The notes beneath the pieces are model-generated. The model did no database searches and had not been told where the DNA came from. It was given only the letters and a program-made list of their open reading frames with translations. From positions 3,038,001 to 3,102,000 of the forward strand of contig NZ_JAVDXW010000001.1 of the NCBI RefSeq assembly GCF_031458135.1: DNA of 64,000 nucleotides, in the 5' to 3' direction. The translations under genes were made by a program, and so were the position numbers. Below are positions 49,504-58,637 of the stretch, one piece after another; within the stretch, counting starts at the first letter, position 1, and each line of letters begins with the position of its first letter. The DNA comes from Haloactinomyces albus. GTDB taxonomy: Bacteria > Actinomycetota > Actinomycetes > Mycobacteriales > Pseudonocardiaceae.

Positions 49504-50469
49504 TCAGTGCTGCTCCCCCGTGCTGTTCACAAGCCCGTCCTCGTCGCGGCGTACCTCGGTGAGGGCGGTGGCACTGCCCGCCGTTTCGACCAGGGGCTGC
49601 ATGGCGCTGCGGAGCGATTCGAGCGCGTCGAGTTCGCGGCGGCGGGCGGAGACGAACCGCTGCAGGTGCGTACTGGAGAGGTTCACCGCCTCGACCGCAC
49701 CGGAGGCGGCGCGCTGTGCCCGGACTGCCTGCGAGCGCACCTGCTCGATGTCCTCGGCGATGGTGCTTTCGGTGACCGCGAACATCGCGGCGGAGGCCAA
49801 CACGGCGAATCCCGTCGGTCCGCAGAGAAAAATCCGCTTGTCGAGCAGCCACGACAGCAGTTGCGGGTCGGTGTCGAGCGCTGCGACCACAGCCGCGTCC
49901 GAGGGCACGAACATGATCGTGCCGTAGATCGCGTCCGCCCACCGCTGGTATCCCTTGCCCGCGAGGTCGGTCGCACGGGAGCGGATGTTGCGCACGTGCA
50001 CGCGGAGCGCCTCGCGGCGTTCCTCGGGATCGTCGGTTTCCATCGCCTCGGCCCAGACGGCCAGGCTGGCTTTGGCGTCCACCGGAACCCGGCGATCACC
50101 GCCGACGGTGAGGACCATGTCCGGCCGCGCCGATCCGCCACCGGCGAGGTCGGTTTGCTGGGTGAAGTGCACGCCTTCGCGCAGTCCCAGTGAGCGCGCC
50201 GTTTCGATCAGCACCTGTTCGCCGAGTTCGCCTCGCCCGGTGATCGAGGCGAAGGCGACCTCGTAGCGGCGCAGCGCCGCCTGTTGCTCCACCGTGCGCG
50301 CTCGTTCCGCCTCCACCATGCGCAATGCCTCGTCGGCACGTCGCGCGCTGTCGGTGTGGAGACGCCAGATCAGCGCCAGCGCGGCCGCGAACAACAACGT
50401 CAGCACGATGACGCCGATGGCGAGGATTCCCGAACCCACATGTGCTCCGTTCGCCGGTGCGTTCTCCAC
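49504..50469 (-). CDS. rmuC: RmuC-family DNA recombination protein
   Basis: A 321-residue protein with an N-terminal membrane anchor (ILAIGVIVLTLLFAAALALI), a coiled-coil (DEALRMVEAERARTVEQQAA) and the RmuC nuclease-like domain: GRGELGEQVLIETARSLGLR, DMVLTVGGDRRVPVDAKASL with the PD-(D/E)XK-like VDAK, GKGYQRWADAIYGTIMFVPS and LCGPTGFAVLASAAMFAV. RmuC limits DNA inversions and rearrangements. It is divergent from sbcD by 107 bp, so the two repair units may share regulation. Confidence 0.9.
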   Translation of the reverse strand: MENAPANGAHVGSGILAIGVIVLTLLFAAALALIWRLHTDSARRADEALRMVEAERARTVEQQAALRRYEVAFASITGRGELGEQVLIETARSLGLREGVHFTQQTDLAGGGSARPDMVLTVGGDRRVPVDAKASLAVWAEAMETDDPEERREALRVHVRNIRSRATDLAGKGYQRWADAIYGTIMFVPSDAAVVAALDTDPQLLSWLLDKRIFLCGPTGFAVLASAAMFAVTESTIAEDIEQVRSQAVRAQRAASGAVEAVNLSSTHLQRFVSARRRELDALESLRSAMQPLVETAGSATALTEVRRDEDGLVNSTGEQH

Positions 50470-50576
50470 TCCCGATCATGACGGAAAAGACCGGCGGCAC
50501 GCCGCGTGTGGGGTGTCGACACGCCGGGGAGGACCGGACGGTGGTGGTGTTGATCGATGCCGATAGCTTGTCCGGC

Positions 50577-51776
50577 ATGCGGGTGCTGCACACCTCCGAC
50601 TGGCACATCGGCCGGACCTTCCACGGCCGCGACCTGTTGGCGGATCAGGAAGCCGTGCTGTCCGGCCTGGCCGACATGGTTTCCGACGAGCGGATCGACG
50701 TCGTGGTGATCGCCGGTGATCTGTACGACCGGGCCATGCCCGCCGGTGAGGCGGTGGAGACGTGCATGCGGGTGCTGCGACGTCTCCGGCAGGCCGGTGC
50801 ACAGTTGGTGGTCACCCCCGGCAATCACGACTCCGCCGCGCGAGTCGGGACGTTCGCCGACTTCGCCGCAGCCGGTGGCCTGCATCTGCGCACCAGGATT
50901 TCCGGCCTGCACGAGCCCGTGGTGATCGACGACGAGCACGGTCCGGTGGCGTTCTACGGCATCCCGTACCTGGAGCCGGACCCCGCTCGGCAGGCGCTGG
51001 AATCGACCGGCGATCGGGTTCCCGGCGCGGGTGCGGTGGAGACACGGGGACATGCGGCGGTACTCACCGAAGCCATGAACCGGATCGGTGCGGAACTGTC
51101 CGGACGGGCCGAGCAGACCCGCTCCGTCGTTCTCGCGCACGCGTTCGTCACCGGTGGGCAGGGCAGCGAGTCGGAACGCCGCATCGCCGTCGGCGGTGTC
51201 GAGCAGGTGCCGGGCCCGGTCTTCGACGGTGTCGACTACGTGGCACTCGGGCATCTCCACGGCCCCCAGCGCCTCGACGAGCACCTGCGCTACTCGGGCA
51301 GTCCGCTGGCGTACTCGTTCTCCGAGGCAGCGCACCACAAGTCGGTGTGGCTGGTCGACCTCGACGCCGGCGGGCTCGCCGGTGTCGAGCGCAGGGAACT
51401 GCCGGTGCCCCGCAGGCTGGCCACGGTCCACGGCCGGATCGAGGACCTGCTCACCGAGCCCGAGCACACCGCTGTCGAGGACTGCTACCTGTCGGCGACG
51501 CTGACCGACGAGGTCCGGCCGATCGAGGCGATGCGGCGGCTCCAGCGACGCTTTCCCCATGCCGTGCACCTGGAGTGGAAACCCGAGGGCGGCCGTGCGA
51601 CCGCGCCACTGCGCTACTCCGAGGCGGTCAGAGGGCGCGATGACCAGGCCCTCGCCGACGGGTTCGTCGCCGACTGCCGGGGTGCGGAGCCGAACGAGTC
51701 GGAGCGTGCGCTGCTGGCCGAAGCGTTGCGTGCCGTGCGAGCCACGGAGAGCACGAAAACGGGGAGGCGGTCATGA
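50577..51776 (+). CDS. sbcD: Exonuclease SbcCD subunit D
   Basis: Mre11-type Mn2+ nuclease of 399 residues. Metal-binding motifs appear in order: LHTSDWHIGRTFHG, VVIAGDLYDRAMP, VVTPGNHDSAARVG, VLAHAFVTGGQ and YVALGHLHGPQRL. With SbcC it opens DNA hairpins and protein-blocked ends. The ATG at 50577 begins exactly at the conserved MRVLHTSDWH. It overlaps sbcC by 4 bases. Confidence 0.95.
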   Translation: MRVLHTSDWHIGRTFHGRDLLADQEAVLSGLADMVSDERIDVVVIAGDLYDRAMPAGEAVETCMRVLRRLRQAGAQLVVTPGNHDSAARVGTFADFAAAGGLHLRTRISGLHEPVVIDDEHGPVAFYGIPYLEPDPARQALESTGDRVPGAGAVETRGHAAVLTEAMNRIGAELSGRAEQTRSVVLAHAFVTGGQGSESERRIAVGGVEQVPGPVFDGVDYVALGHLHGPQRLDEHLRYSGSPLAYSFSEAAHHKSVWLVDLDAGGLAGVERRELPVPRRLATVHGRIEDLLTEPEHTAVEDCYLSATLTDEVRPIEAMRRLQRRFPHAVHLEWKPEGGRATAPLRYSEAVRGRDDQALADGFVADCRGAEPNESERALLAEALRAVRATESTKTGRRS

Positions 51777-54727
51777 GGCTGCATCGCCTGGAAATCACCG
51801 CCTTCGGCCCCTACAGCGGGCACGAGGTGGTGGACTTCGACGCGCTCGGTGCGGACGGTCTGTTCCTGCTGCACGGGGACACCGGAGCGGGCAAGACGAC
51901 CCTGCTCGATGCGGTCGCCTTCGCCCTCTACGGGACGGTGCCCGGGGCGCGGGGGCAGGGCAAACAACAGTTGCGCTGCGACACCGCCGACGCCGATGTC
52001 CCCACTTCGGTCAGCCTGGAACTGACGGTGCAGGGCCACCGGCTGCGGATCCGGCGCAGCCCCGAATACCAGCGCCCGAAGAAGAAGGGTGACGGGTACA
52101 CCGAGCAGAAGGCCAAGGCATCGCTGACCTGGGTGGGCGAACCGCCGAGTGGGGAGGCCCCCGAGGGACTGACCCGCATCGACGAGATCGCGCGCACCGT
52201 ATACCGGCTGCTGGGAATGGATCATCACCAGTTCTTCCAGGTGGTGCTGCTGCCGCAGGGCGAGTTCGCGAAGTTCCTGCGCGCCGACACCGAGGAACGC
52301 GCGAAGCTGTTGGAAAAGCTGTTCGGCACGCAGCGCTTCACCGACGTGGAGCGCTGGTTCACCGAACGCCGCAAGGAACGCAGGCGCGAGCTGCAGGAGC
52401 AGACCCAGGAGGCCCGGAAGCTGCTCGCCCGTGTGTCCCAGGAGGCGGGCACGACGGAACCGGACGAGGGGGAGGACGAGCAGAGCTGGCTGGAGGAGCT
52501 GGAAAAGCGCCTGACCGGGGAGCAGGAAGAGGCACAGGCCGAACAGAGCCGGTTGCGTCGTGTGCGGGAGGACGCCGAGGCGACCCTGACCGCACGCCGT
52601 GAGCTGGCCGACCGGGTCCGCCGCAAGCGTGCGGCGACAGCCGAACTCACCGGGATCGCCGAGCACCGCGAGCAGCACCGGGCGTGGCGCGCCGAACTCG
52701 ACGCCGCTCAGCGGGCGATTCCGGTGCTCACCGTGCGGCAGGCAACCCGGGAGGCCACCGCCGAACACGAGCGGGCCGCCGAGGAAGTCACCGTCGCCTC
52801 CGCCCGGTGCGTGGGCGTGGACACCAGTGCCGAGCTCCCCGAGCTGCGCTCGACGGCGGGGCGCTACCGGGAAGAGGCCGGAGCGCTCGCGCAACTCGTT
52901 TCCGAGGCGCGGCAGCAGGACACCGACCGGCAACGACTCGCCGAGCTCGCCGACGGCATCGACACCGACGCCCGAGCGGACGCAGCGCTTGCCGAGCAGC
53001 AGGAGGGGCTTCCCGAACGGATCACCGGCGCACGTCAGGACCTCGACGAGGCCAGGAGGGCCGCGGCACGGCAGGAGACCGTGGCCGCGCGGGTGGACGA
53101 ACTGGGCGCGTTGCTGACGGACGCGCGCGAGCTGCCCGCCGCCGAGGAACACCTCAACCGGATGCGCACCCGGGCGCAGGAGGCCGTGGACGAACATCAG
53201 CGGCTGCGTGAGCATCTGCATGCTCTCCGGGAACGGCGACTGGCCGGGATGGCCGCCGAACTCGCCGAGGGGCTGCAATCGGGCAGCCCGTGTCCCGTGT
53301 GTGGCTCGGCCACGCATCCCGAACCGGGCCTGCCGGTTGCCGAACCGGTCAGCGCGGAGCAGGAAAAGCAGGCGCAGGCCGACGAGCAGGCGGCGCATGC
53401 CCGCCGCGAGGAGGCAGGCGCCCTGGCGCAGCAGGCGCAGCAGACGTGCGAGCGGCTTCGTGAACGGCTCGGCGAGTACACCGAATCCGGGGCGCGCGCC
53501 GAGCTCGCAGAAGCCACGGCCGAGCGCGACACCCTGCGTGCGCAGGCCGCACAGGAGCAGCACCACGCCGATCGGCTCGCCGAGCTGGAAGCCTCCACCG
53601 AGCGTCTCACCACCGAGCGCGGTGAACTCGCCGCCCGCATGGCCGCGTCCCGCTCCGAGCACACCACCCTGACGGCCACCGTCGAGGAACGCGAACACCG
53701 CCTGCGGCGGGCTCGGGGTGATTTCGGCAGTGTCGCCGAACGCCGTGAACACCTGCTCGACCTGGTCGCACGCATCGATCGGCTCGTCGAGGCAACGACC
53801 GCCCGCGATGACGCCCGGAGCCGTGCCGAACAGCAACGGACTGCGCTGTGGAAAGCGGCCACCGAAGCCGGTTTCGACGATGTCGAGGCGGCACTGGACG
53901 CCGAGCGCGGCCAGGATCGCCGTGCGGGGCTGAGCGAGTCCCTGGCCGAGGTCGAGCGACGCGAGGCGGCCGCGCAGGCGACGGTGGCGGAGCTGTCCGA
54001 CGTGGATGACGACACCGAGGTGGACCTCGTGGGGGCCGACGAGGCGGCTGCCGCTGCCCGGGATGCCGCGGAGCGGGCCGCCGCGGTCGCCACCGGTGCC
54101 GAGCAGCGCAGGAACAGCGTCGCGGAGCTCGCGGAGAAGTTGCGCCGCACCTGGGCGGAACTCGGTCCGGTACACGCCGAGTTCGCCGAGCTCGATGCCC
54201 TGACCGACGTGGTCAACGGCCACGGGCAGAACGCACGGAAGATGACGTTGCGCTCCTACGTGCTGGCCGCCCGCCTCGAAGAGGTCGCCGTGGCCGCCAC
54301 GCACCGGCTGCAGCGCATGAGCGCGGGGCGCTACTCGTTCGTGCACACCGACGCCGCCGGGATGCGCGGAACCAGGGGCGGGCTCGGGCTGGACGTGCTG
54401 GACGACTATTCGGGCCTGACCCGGCCGACCAAGACCCTCTCCGGCGGAGAGTCGTTCCTGGCCTCGTTGTCCCTGGCGCTGGGCCTGGCCGATGTGGTGG
54501 CGGCCGAGACCGGGGGTGCGCTGCTGGACACGTTGTTCATCGACGAGGGCTTCGGCACGCTCGATGCGGCAACGCTGGATCTGGTGATGGACACGCTGGA
54601 CGAGTTGCGCGCCGGTGGCCGTGTCGTCGGGCTCGTCTCGCACGTCGAGGAGATGCGCCAGCGCATCGGCGTCCGGCTGCGGGTTCGTGCCTCGCGGAGC
54701 GGTTCCACGCTGGCAATCGAGTCGTAA
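51773..54727 (+). CDS. sbcC: Exonuclease SbcCD subunit C
   Basis: Rad50-type SMC-like ATPase of 984 residues. The N-terminal Walker A is HGDTGAGKTTLLDAVAFALY and the Q-loop is HHQFFQVVLLPQGEFAKFLR. Two long coiled-coils (about 180-500 and 515-830) flank a zinc hook SPCPVCGSATHPE at about residues 505-512. The C-terminal lobe has the signature TLSGGESFLASLSLALGLAD and Walker B LDTLFIDEGFGTLD. Start and coupling to sbcD are clear from the ATGA overlap. A large minus-strand open frame covering this gene is its high-GC shadow. Confidence 0.95.
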   Translation: MRLHRLEITAFGPYSGHEVVDFDALGADGLFLLHGDTGAGKTTLLDAVAFALYGTVPGARGQGKQQLRCDTADADVPTSVSLELTVQGHRLRIRRSPEYQRPKKKGDGYTEQKAKASLTWVGEPPSGEAPEGLTRIDEIARTVYRLLGMDHHQFFQVVLLPQGEFAKFLRADTEERAKLLEKLFGTQRFTDVERWFTERRKERRRELQEQTQEARKLLARVSQEAGTTEPDEGEDEQSWLEELEKRLTGEQEEAQAEQSRLRRVREDAEATLTARRELADRVRRKRAATAELTGIAEHREQHRAWRAELDAAQRAIPVLTVRQATREATAEHERAAEEVTVASARCVGVDTSAELPELRSTAGRYREEAGALAQLVSEARQQDTDRQRLAELADGIDTDARADAALAEQQEGLPERITGARQDLDEARRAAARQETVAARVDELGALLTDARELPAAEEHLNRMRTRAQEAVDEHQRLREHLHALRERRLAGMAAELAEGLQSGSPCPVCGSATHPEPGLPVAEPVSAEQEKQAQADEQAAHARREEAGALAQQAQQTCERLRERLGEYTESGARAELAEATAERDTLRAQAAQEQHHADRLAELEASTERLTTERGELAARMAASRSEHTTLTATVEEREHRLRRARGDFGSVAERREHLLDLVARIDRLVEATTARDDARSRAEQQRTALWKAATEAGFDDVEAALDAERGQDRRAGLSESLAEVERREAAAQATVAELSDVDDDTEVDLVGADEAAAAARDAAERAAAVATGAEQRRNSVAELAEKLRRTWAELGPVHAEFAELDALTDVVNGHGQNARKMTLRSYVLAARLEEVAVAATHRLQRMSAGRYSFVHTDAAGMRGTRGGLGLDVLDDYSGLTRPTKTLSGGESFLASLSLALGLADVVAAETGGALLDTLFIDEGFGTLDAATLDLVMDTLDELRAGGRVVGLVSHVEEMRQRIGVRLRVRASRSGSTLAIES

Positions 54728-54823
54728 TCGAGACCGCGTATCGGGCGCTGTGTCCCGACACCCGGATTCGGGCGTGCGTAGGGTGGCGGCGAAGGAGTCC
54801 CCGGTTGCTAGGGAGGTCACCGC

Positions 54824-56173
54824 ATGTCCGAGATCGCTCGCACGCTCGACGTCAATGACCCGGATCGACGTCGTGGACACATCGTCGACAACCTGGTCGA
54901 GGCTTTTTCGGACCTGATGGAAGCCGCGCCCGTGGCGTTTCGCACCAAGTTCCGCAAGATGGCTGCCTCACCTTTCGCGTTCTACCGGGGCAGTGCCTGC
55001 CTCTTCTATGCCGACGTGGCCCGCCTGAAGGATCCGTGGGCCGACGAGCGCACCAGCCGGGTGTGGATCCAGGGCGATCTGCATGCGGAGAACTTCGGCA
55101 CCTACATGGACGACGAGGGCGTGCTCGTCTTCGACGTCAACGACTTCGACGAGGCCTACCTCGGTCACTTCACCTGGGACCTGCAGCGCTTCGCGGCCAG
55201 TATCGCCCTGCTGGGGTGGAGCAAGGCACTGTCGGACGCCGACATCGACGAGTTCGTGCGCACGGCCACGCACGCCTACATCGACCAGGTGCGCCGCTTC
55301 GCCAAGGGCGAGCAGGATGCCGCGTTCTCGCTGAACCTGACCACGACCGACGGGCCGATTCACGAGGTGCTGCAGAAGGCGCGCCTGCGCAGCAGGCAGG
55401 CGCTGCTCGACGCGGAGACCGAGACCGAGGGCTACGACCGCCGCTTCCGCAACGGAGTGGGCGTTCGCCGCCTCGACGAGCAGGAACACGCGCGAGTGAT
55501 CGAGGCCTTCCGGCGGTATCTGGAGACGATCCCCCAGGACAAGAAGATGCGCGAGGTCGCCTACACGGTCAAGGACGTGGTCGCCCGCAGCGGCTTCGGC
55601 ATCGGCAGCGCCGGGCTTCCTGCCTACAGCATCCTGATCGAGGGCGAGAACGAGGCTCTGGAAAACGACATCCTGCTGTCCATGAAGCAGGGCAACGTGG
55701 CCGCGCCGTCGCGGGTCATCCCCGACGAGAGCATCCGCCGGTATTTCCGGCACCATGGCCAGCGCACCGCCCTGTCCCAGCGGGCCCTGCAGGCCCACGC
55801 AGACGCACTGCTCGGCTACACCGAGCTGGACGGAGTCGGCTACGTCGTCTCCGAGGTGTCGCCGTATGTGTCCGATTTGGACTGGACCGAGCTGACCGAG
55901 CCGGAGGACATTCTTCCCGTGCTGGACTACCTCGGCAGGGCGGTGGCCAAGGCACACTGCGTGTCCGACGCCGACTCGGACCAGAATCTCGTGCCGATCA
56001 GCACCGAGGCCGCCATTTCCGAGATCGTCGACGGCCACGACGAGGACTTCACCAAGTGGCTGTGCGACTTCGCCCGTGACTACGCCGACGTGGTCCGCGA
56101 CGATCACCGCCTGTTCGTCGACGCTTTCCGCAACGGTGAGATTCCCGGAGTCAGTTCCACGCGGACGAGCTGA
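54824..56173 (+). CDS. DUF2252 family protein
   Basis: A 449-residue protein with a kinase-like (APH-related) fold: KMAASPFAFYRGSACLFYAD, VWIQGDLHAENFGTYMDDEG (the HxEN-type catalytic loop), LVFDVNDFDEAYLGHFTWDL (the metal-binding Asp) and GFGIGSAGLPAYSILIEGEN. These correspond to Brenner and DFD-like motifs, but no substrate is known. The ATG has GGGAGG 8-9 bases upstream. It follows sbcC by about 100 bp and may be a separate unit. Confidence 0.85.
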   Translation: MSEIARTLDVNDPDRRRGHIVDNLVEAFSDLMEAAPVAFRTKFRKMAASPFAFYRGSACLFYADVARLKDPWADERTSRVWIQGDLHAENFGTYMDDEGVLVFDVNDFDEAYLGHFTWDLQRFAASIALLGWSKALSDADIDEFVRTATHAYIDQVRRFAKGEQDAAFSLNLTTTDGPIHEVLQKARLRSRQALLDAETETEGYDRRFRNGVGVRRLDEQEHARVIEAFRRYLETIPQDKKMREVAYTVKDVVARSGFGIGSAGLPAYSILIEGENEALENDILLSMKQGNVAAPSRVIPDESIRRYFRHHGQRTALSQRALQAHADALLGYTELDGVGYVVSEVSPYVSDLDWTELTEPEDILPVLDYLGRAVAKAHCVSDADSDQNLVPISTEAAISEIVDGHDEDFTKWLCDFARDYADVVRDDHRLFVDAFRNGEIPGVSSTRTS

Positions 56174-56209
56174 TCACCGAGCCCGTGCACTCCGGCCGGG
56201 ACCGGGAGG

Positions 56210-56719
56210 TCACGCCTGCTTCTCGTGCTCCAGGAGCCGTCGCTTGACGTCGGTACCCCACCGGAATCCGCCGAGTGACCCGTCTCCCCGCAGTACTCGA
56301 TGGCACGGGACGAACAGCGCGGCGGCATTGCGCGCACAGGCCGACGCGGCCGCGCGTGCCGCCGCGGGGCGGCCTGCCAGGGCGGCGTACGCGCTGTAGC
56401 TGACGGGGTCGCCCGCGGGCACCGTGCGCAACACCTCCCACGCGTGTTCGAGGAATGTTCCGGAGCGCTGGCGCACTTCGACCGTGTCGATCACGTCGAG
56501 TTCACCGGCGTGGTAGCGGGTGACGGCACGGGTGACGGCTCCGAGATCGGGCGTGTACCGCGGCTCCGAAGGTCGTAGGGACGGGGCGATGACCTCGAGC
56601 AGATCGGTGAGATTCGTCGTCCAGCCCGAGGCGAGTACGGCGCCGTCGTCGGCGACGACGGCGCTGAACGGGCCGATCGGCGTGTCGGTGGTGGACCAGG
56701 TCGCGGTCGGGGTGTTCAT
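56210..56719 (-). CDS. ogt: Methylated-DNA-[protein]-cysteine S-methyltransferase
   Basis: Suicide repair protein for O6-alkylguanine, 169 residues. The active-site Cys is in ALFVPCHRVLRGDGSLGGFR; VSYSAYAALAGRPAAARAAA is the helix-turn-helix with the Arg finger. The start is fixed by the 4-base overlap (ATGA) with alkA upstream, so the two alkylation-repair genes are coupled, as in mycobacterial Rv1316c/Rv1317c. Confidence 0.93.
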   Translation of the reverse strand: MNTPTATWSTTDTPIGPFSAVVADDGAVLASGWTTNLTDLLEVIAPSLRPSEPRYTPDLGAVTRAVTRYHAGELDVIDTVEVRQRSGTFLEHAWEVLRTVPAGDPVSYSAYAALAGRPAAARAAASACARNAAALFVPCHRVLRGDGSLGGFRWGTDVKRRLLEHEKQA

Positions 56720-58260
56720 GGGTTCTCCCGAGTGGATGGATGGTTGTGCTGCCTGCCGGGGCGACCGTGCCTGCCTCTCCGGGACGGTGGTGGCTCGGCG
56801 GCGGCCCGCCAGAGGTACATCCCCGCATAGGAACGCCACGGGCTCCATCGGACCGAACGGGCCCGCAGCGCCGCCTGGTTTCCGGGGATTCCGAGCGCGG
56901 CGGCTCCCCGGCGGAGTGCGAGATCGCCATCGAGCAGGACATCCGGCGTGCCCAGCACCCGCATGCTCACGTAGCGCGCCGTCCACGGGCCGATGCCGGG
57001 AAAGGCTTCCAGATCGCGGCGCAGCTCGGACTCGGCACGCCCCGGATGGACTCGGAGGCTGCCGTCTGCCAGCGCCTCGGCCACCGCACACACGGTGTCG
57101 ACACGTCGGCGCGGCCCGTTGAGGTGCTCCGCCGCCGCGGAAGCCAATGTCTCGGCGGACGGAAACAGTGTCGTCAGGCCATGCTCGGGCATATCGTCGC
57201 CGGGCCGCGTCAGTGGATCGCCCAGTGCGTCGGTCAAGCGACTCGCAGTGGTGCGTGCGGCCGCGACCGAAACCTGTTGCCCGAGTATCGCGCGGATCAC
57301 GGTTTCGGCTCCGTCCACACTGCCGGGAACACGCACACCCGGTGTCCGGGTGACACCGGCAGCCAGCACCGGATCGCCACCGAGCACGTCGGCGACGGCC
57401 GCCGGGTCGGCGTCCAGGTCGAACAGGCGACGTATCCGGGTCACCGCGCTGCCGAGATCACGCAGGTCCGTCAACCGCAAGGTGGTGGCGAGGTGGGCGC
57501 CTTCCGGCCGGATGGTGGCCACACCCGTGCCGTGGGCAAGCCGCAGCGTGCGGGAATAGTGCTCCGGACCCGCATCCTCCACCCCGGCCACCGCCCGATC
57601 GGCCAGGAAACGCAGCATCCCCTCGGCATCCAGCGGCGGGCGGAACGGCAGGCGCAACCGGAGCGTGCCCGCTGTGCCGTCGTGCGGATCGCTGCCTCTG
57701 CGCGTCTGTTCGCGCAGAACGGTGGGAGTCGTGGCGAAGACCTCCTGGATGGTCTCGTTGAACTGCCGCAGGCTGGCAAAGCCCGCGGCGAACGCGACCT
57801 CAGCGAACTCCAGGTCGCTCGTCTCGATCAGCACGCGCGCCGAGTGCGCGCGATGTGCCCGGGCGAGCGCGAGCGGGCCCGCGCCGAGCTCGGTCGTGAG
57901 AATCCGGGTCAGGTGCCGGCTGGAATAGCCCAGTGTGGCGGCCAGCCCGACCACGCCGGCACGTTCGACGACGCCGTCGTTGATCAGGCGCATGGCCCGG
58001 CCGGTGAGATCGGCACGCAGGTCCCATTCCGGTGAGCCGGGCACCGCGTCCGGCAGGCACCGGCGGCAGGCTCGGTAGCCTGCGGAGTGGGCGGCGGCGG
58101 CCGTGGGGAAGAACTCGACGTTGGCGGGCTTCGGTGTGCGCGCCGGGCAGGACGGGCGGCAGTAGATGCCGGTGGTGCGTACGGCGGTCACGAAGCAGCC
58201 GTCGAAACGCGGGTCGCGTGCCGCGACCGCCCGGTAAGCCTGCTCCGTTGTGACCAGCAT
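56716..58260 (-). CDS. alkA: Ada-AlkA fusion: methyl-phosphotriester sensor, AraC regulator and 3-methyladenine glycosylase
   Basis: A 514-residue three-module protein. The N-terminal Ada metal-binding domain (about 1-80) has FVTAVRTTGIYCRPSCPART and YRACRRCLPD, the four Cys that bind zinc and accept methyl groups. An AraC-type DNA-binding domain covers about 90-190 (VVGLAATLGYSSRHLTRIL, FAEVAFAAGFASLRQFNETI). The C-terminal AlkA glycosylase has the helix-hairpin-helix and catalytic Asp region (LEAFPGIGPWTARYVSMRVL, then DVLLDGDLALRRG). It should sense alkylation, activate its own operon and excise alkylated bases. It is followed by ogt. Confidence 0.93.
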   Translation of the reverse strand: MLVTTEQAYRAVAARDPRFDGCFVTAVRTTGIYCRPSCPARTPKPANVEFFPTAAAAHSAGYRACRRCLPDAVPGSPEWDLRADLTGRAMRLINDGVVERAGVVGLAATLGYSSRHLTRILTTELGAGPLALARAHRAHSARVLIETSDLEFAEVAFAAGFASLRQFNETIQEVFATTPTVLREQTRRGSDPHDGTAGTLRLRLPFRPPLDAEGMLRFLADRAVAGVEDAGPEHYSRTLRLAHGTGVATIRPEGAHLATTLRLTDLRDLGSAVTRIRRLFDLDADPAAVADVLGGDPVLAAGVTRTPGVRVPGSVDGAETVIRAILGQQVSVAAARTTASRLTDALGDPLTRPGDDMPEHGLTTLFPSAETLASAAAEHLNGPRRRVDTVCAVAEALADGSLRVHPGRAESELRRDLEAFPGIGPWTARYVSMRVLGTPDVLLDGDLALRRGAAALGIPGNQAALRARSVRWSPWRSYAGMYLWRAAAEPPPSRRGRHGRPGRQHNHPSTRENP

Positions 58261-58364
58261 GAACCCGATCCTGTCAGGCTTGCGGGCCGACCACTAGCGG
58301 AAATCGGACATGCGGGTGGGCGATCATGCTGCGGCCCTGCCATCCGCCCTCTACCGTCCGTGTC

Positions 58365-58547
58365 ATGACTCGTACGACCCGCGCAGGCAAAGTCCTCGGC
58401 ACTGCGGCGGCGGCCGTTCTGGCGCTCACGCTCACCGCCGGATGCGACGACACCGGGCAGCAGCCCGGTGGTGGTAATGAGCAGGAGCAGGAACAAGAGC
58501 AGGACAACGGCGGAGGCAATCAACAAGAGCAGGACGACGGTTACTGA
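58365..58547 (+). CDS. Small Gln/Glu-rich lipoprotein
   Basis: A 60-residue protein. A signal peptide of about 23 residues ends in the lipobox LTAGC (AAAAVLALTLTAGC); the mature part is DDTGQQPGGG followed by NEQEQEQEQDNGGG and NQQEQDDGY, a hydrophilic acidic tail without folded domain. Being membrane-tethered and short, it may be a surface spacer. There is no good ribosome site. It faces the convergent phoD. Confidence 0.6.
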   Translation: MTRTTRAGKVLGTAAAAVLALTLTAGCDDTGQQPGGGNEQEQEQEQDNGGGNQQEQDDGY

Positions 58548-58637
58548 CAGGTCGACAGTTCGTGACCGTGCCCGCCGATCGCGTGGGGCACGGGTGGCGG
58601 GAACCACCTGTACCCCGCACGACCCGCAGGGGACGGA

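Noticed and set aside
51614-54880. A 1088-codon open frame on the minus strand covering sbcC
   Set aside because: It is the antisense shadow of sbcC. High GC removes stops from this frame; its composition has no domain features, while the plus strand has every SbcC motif.
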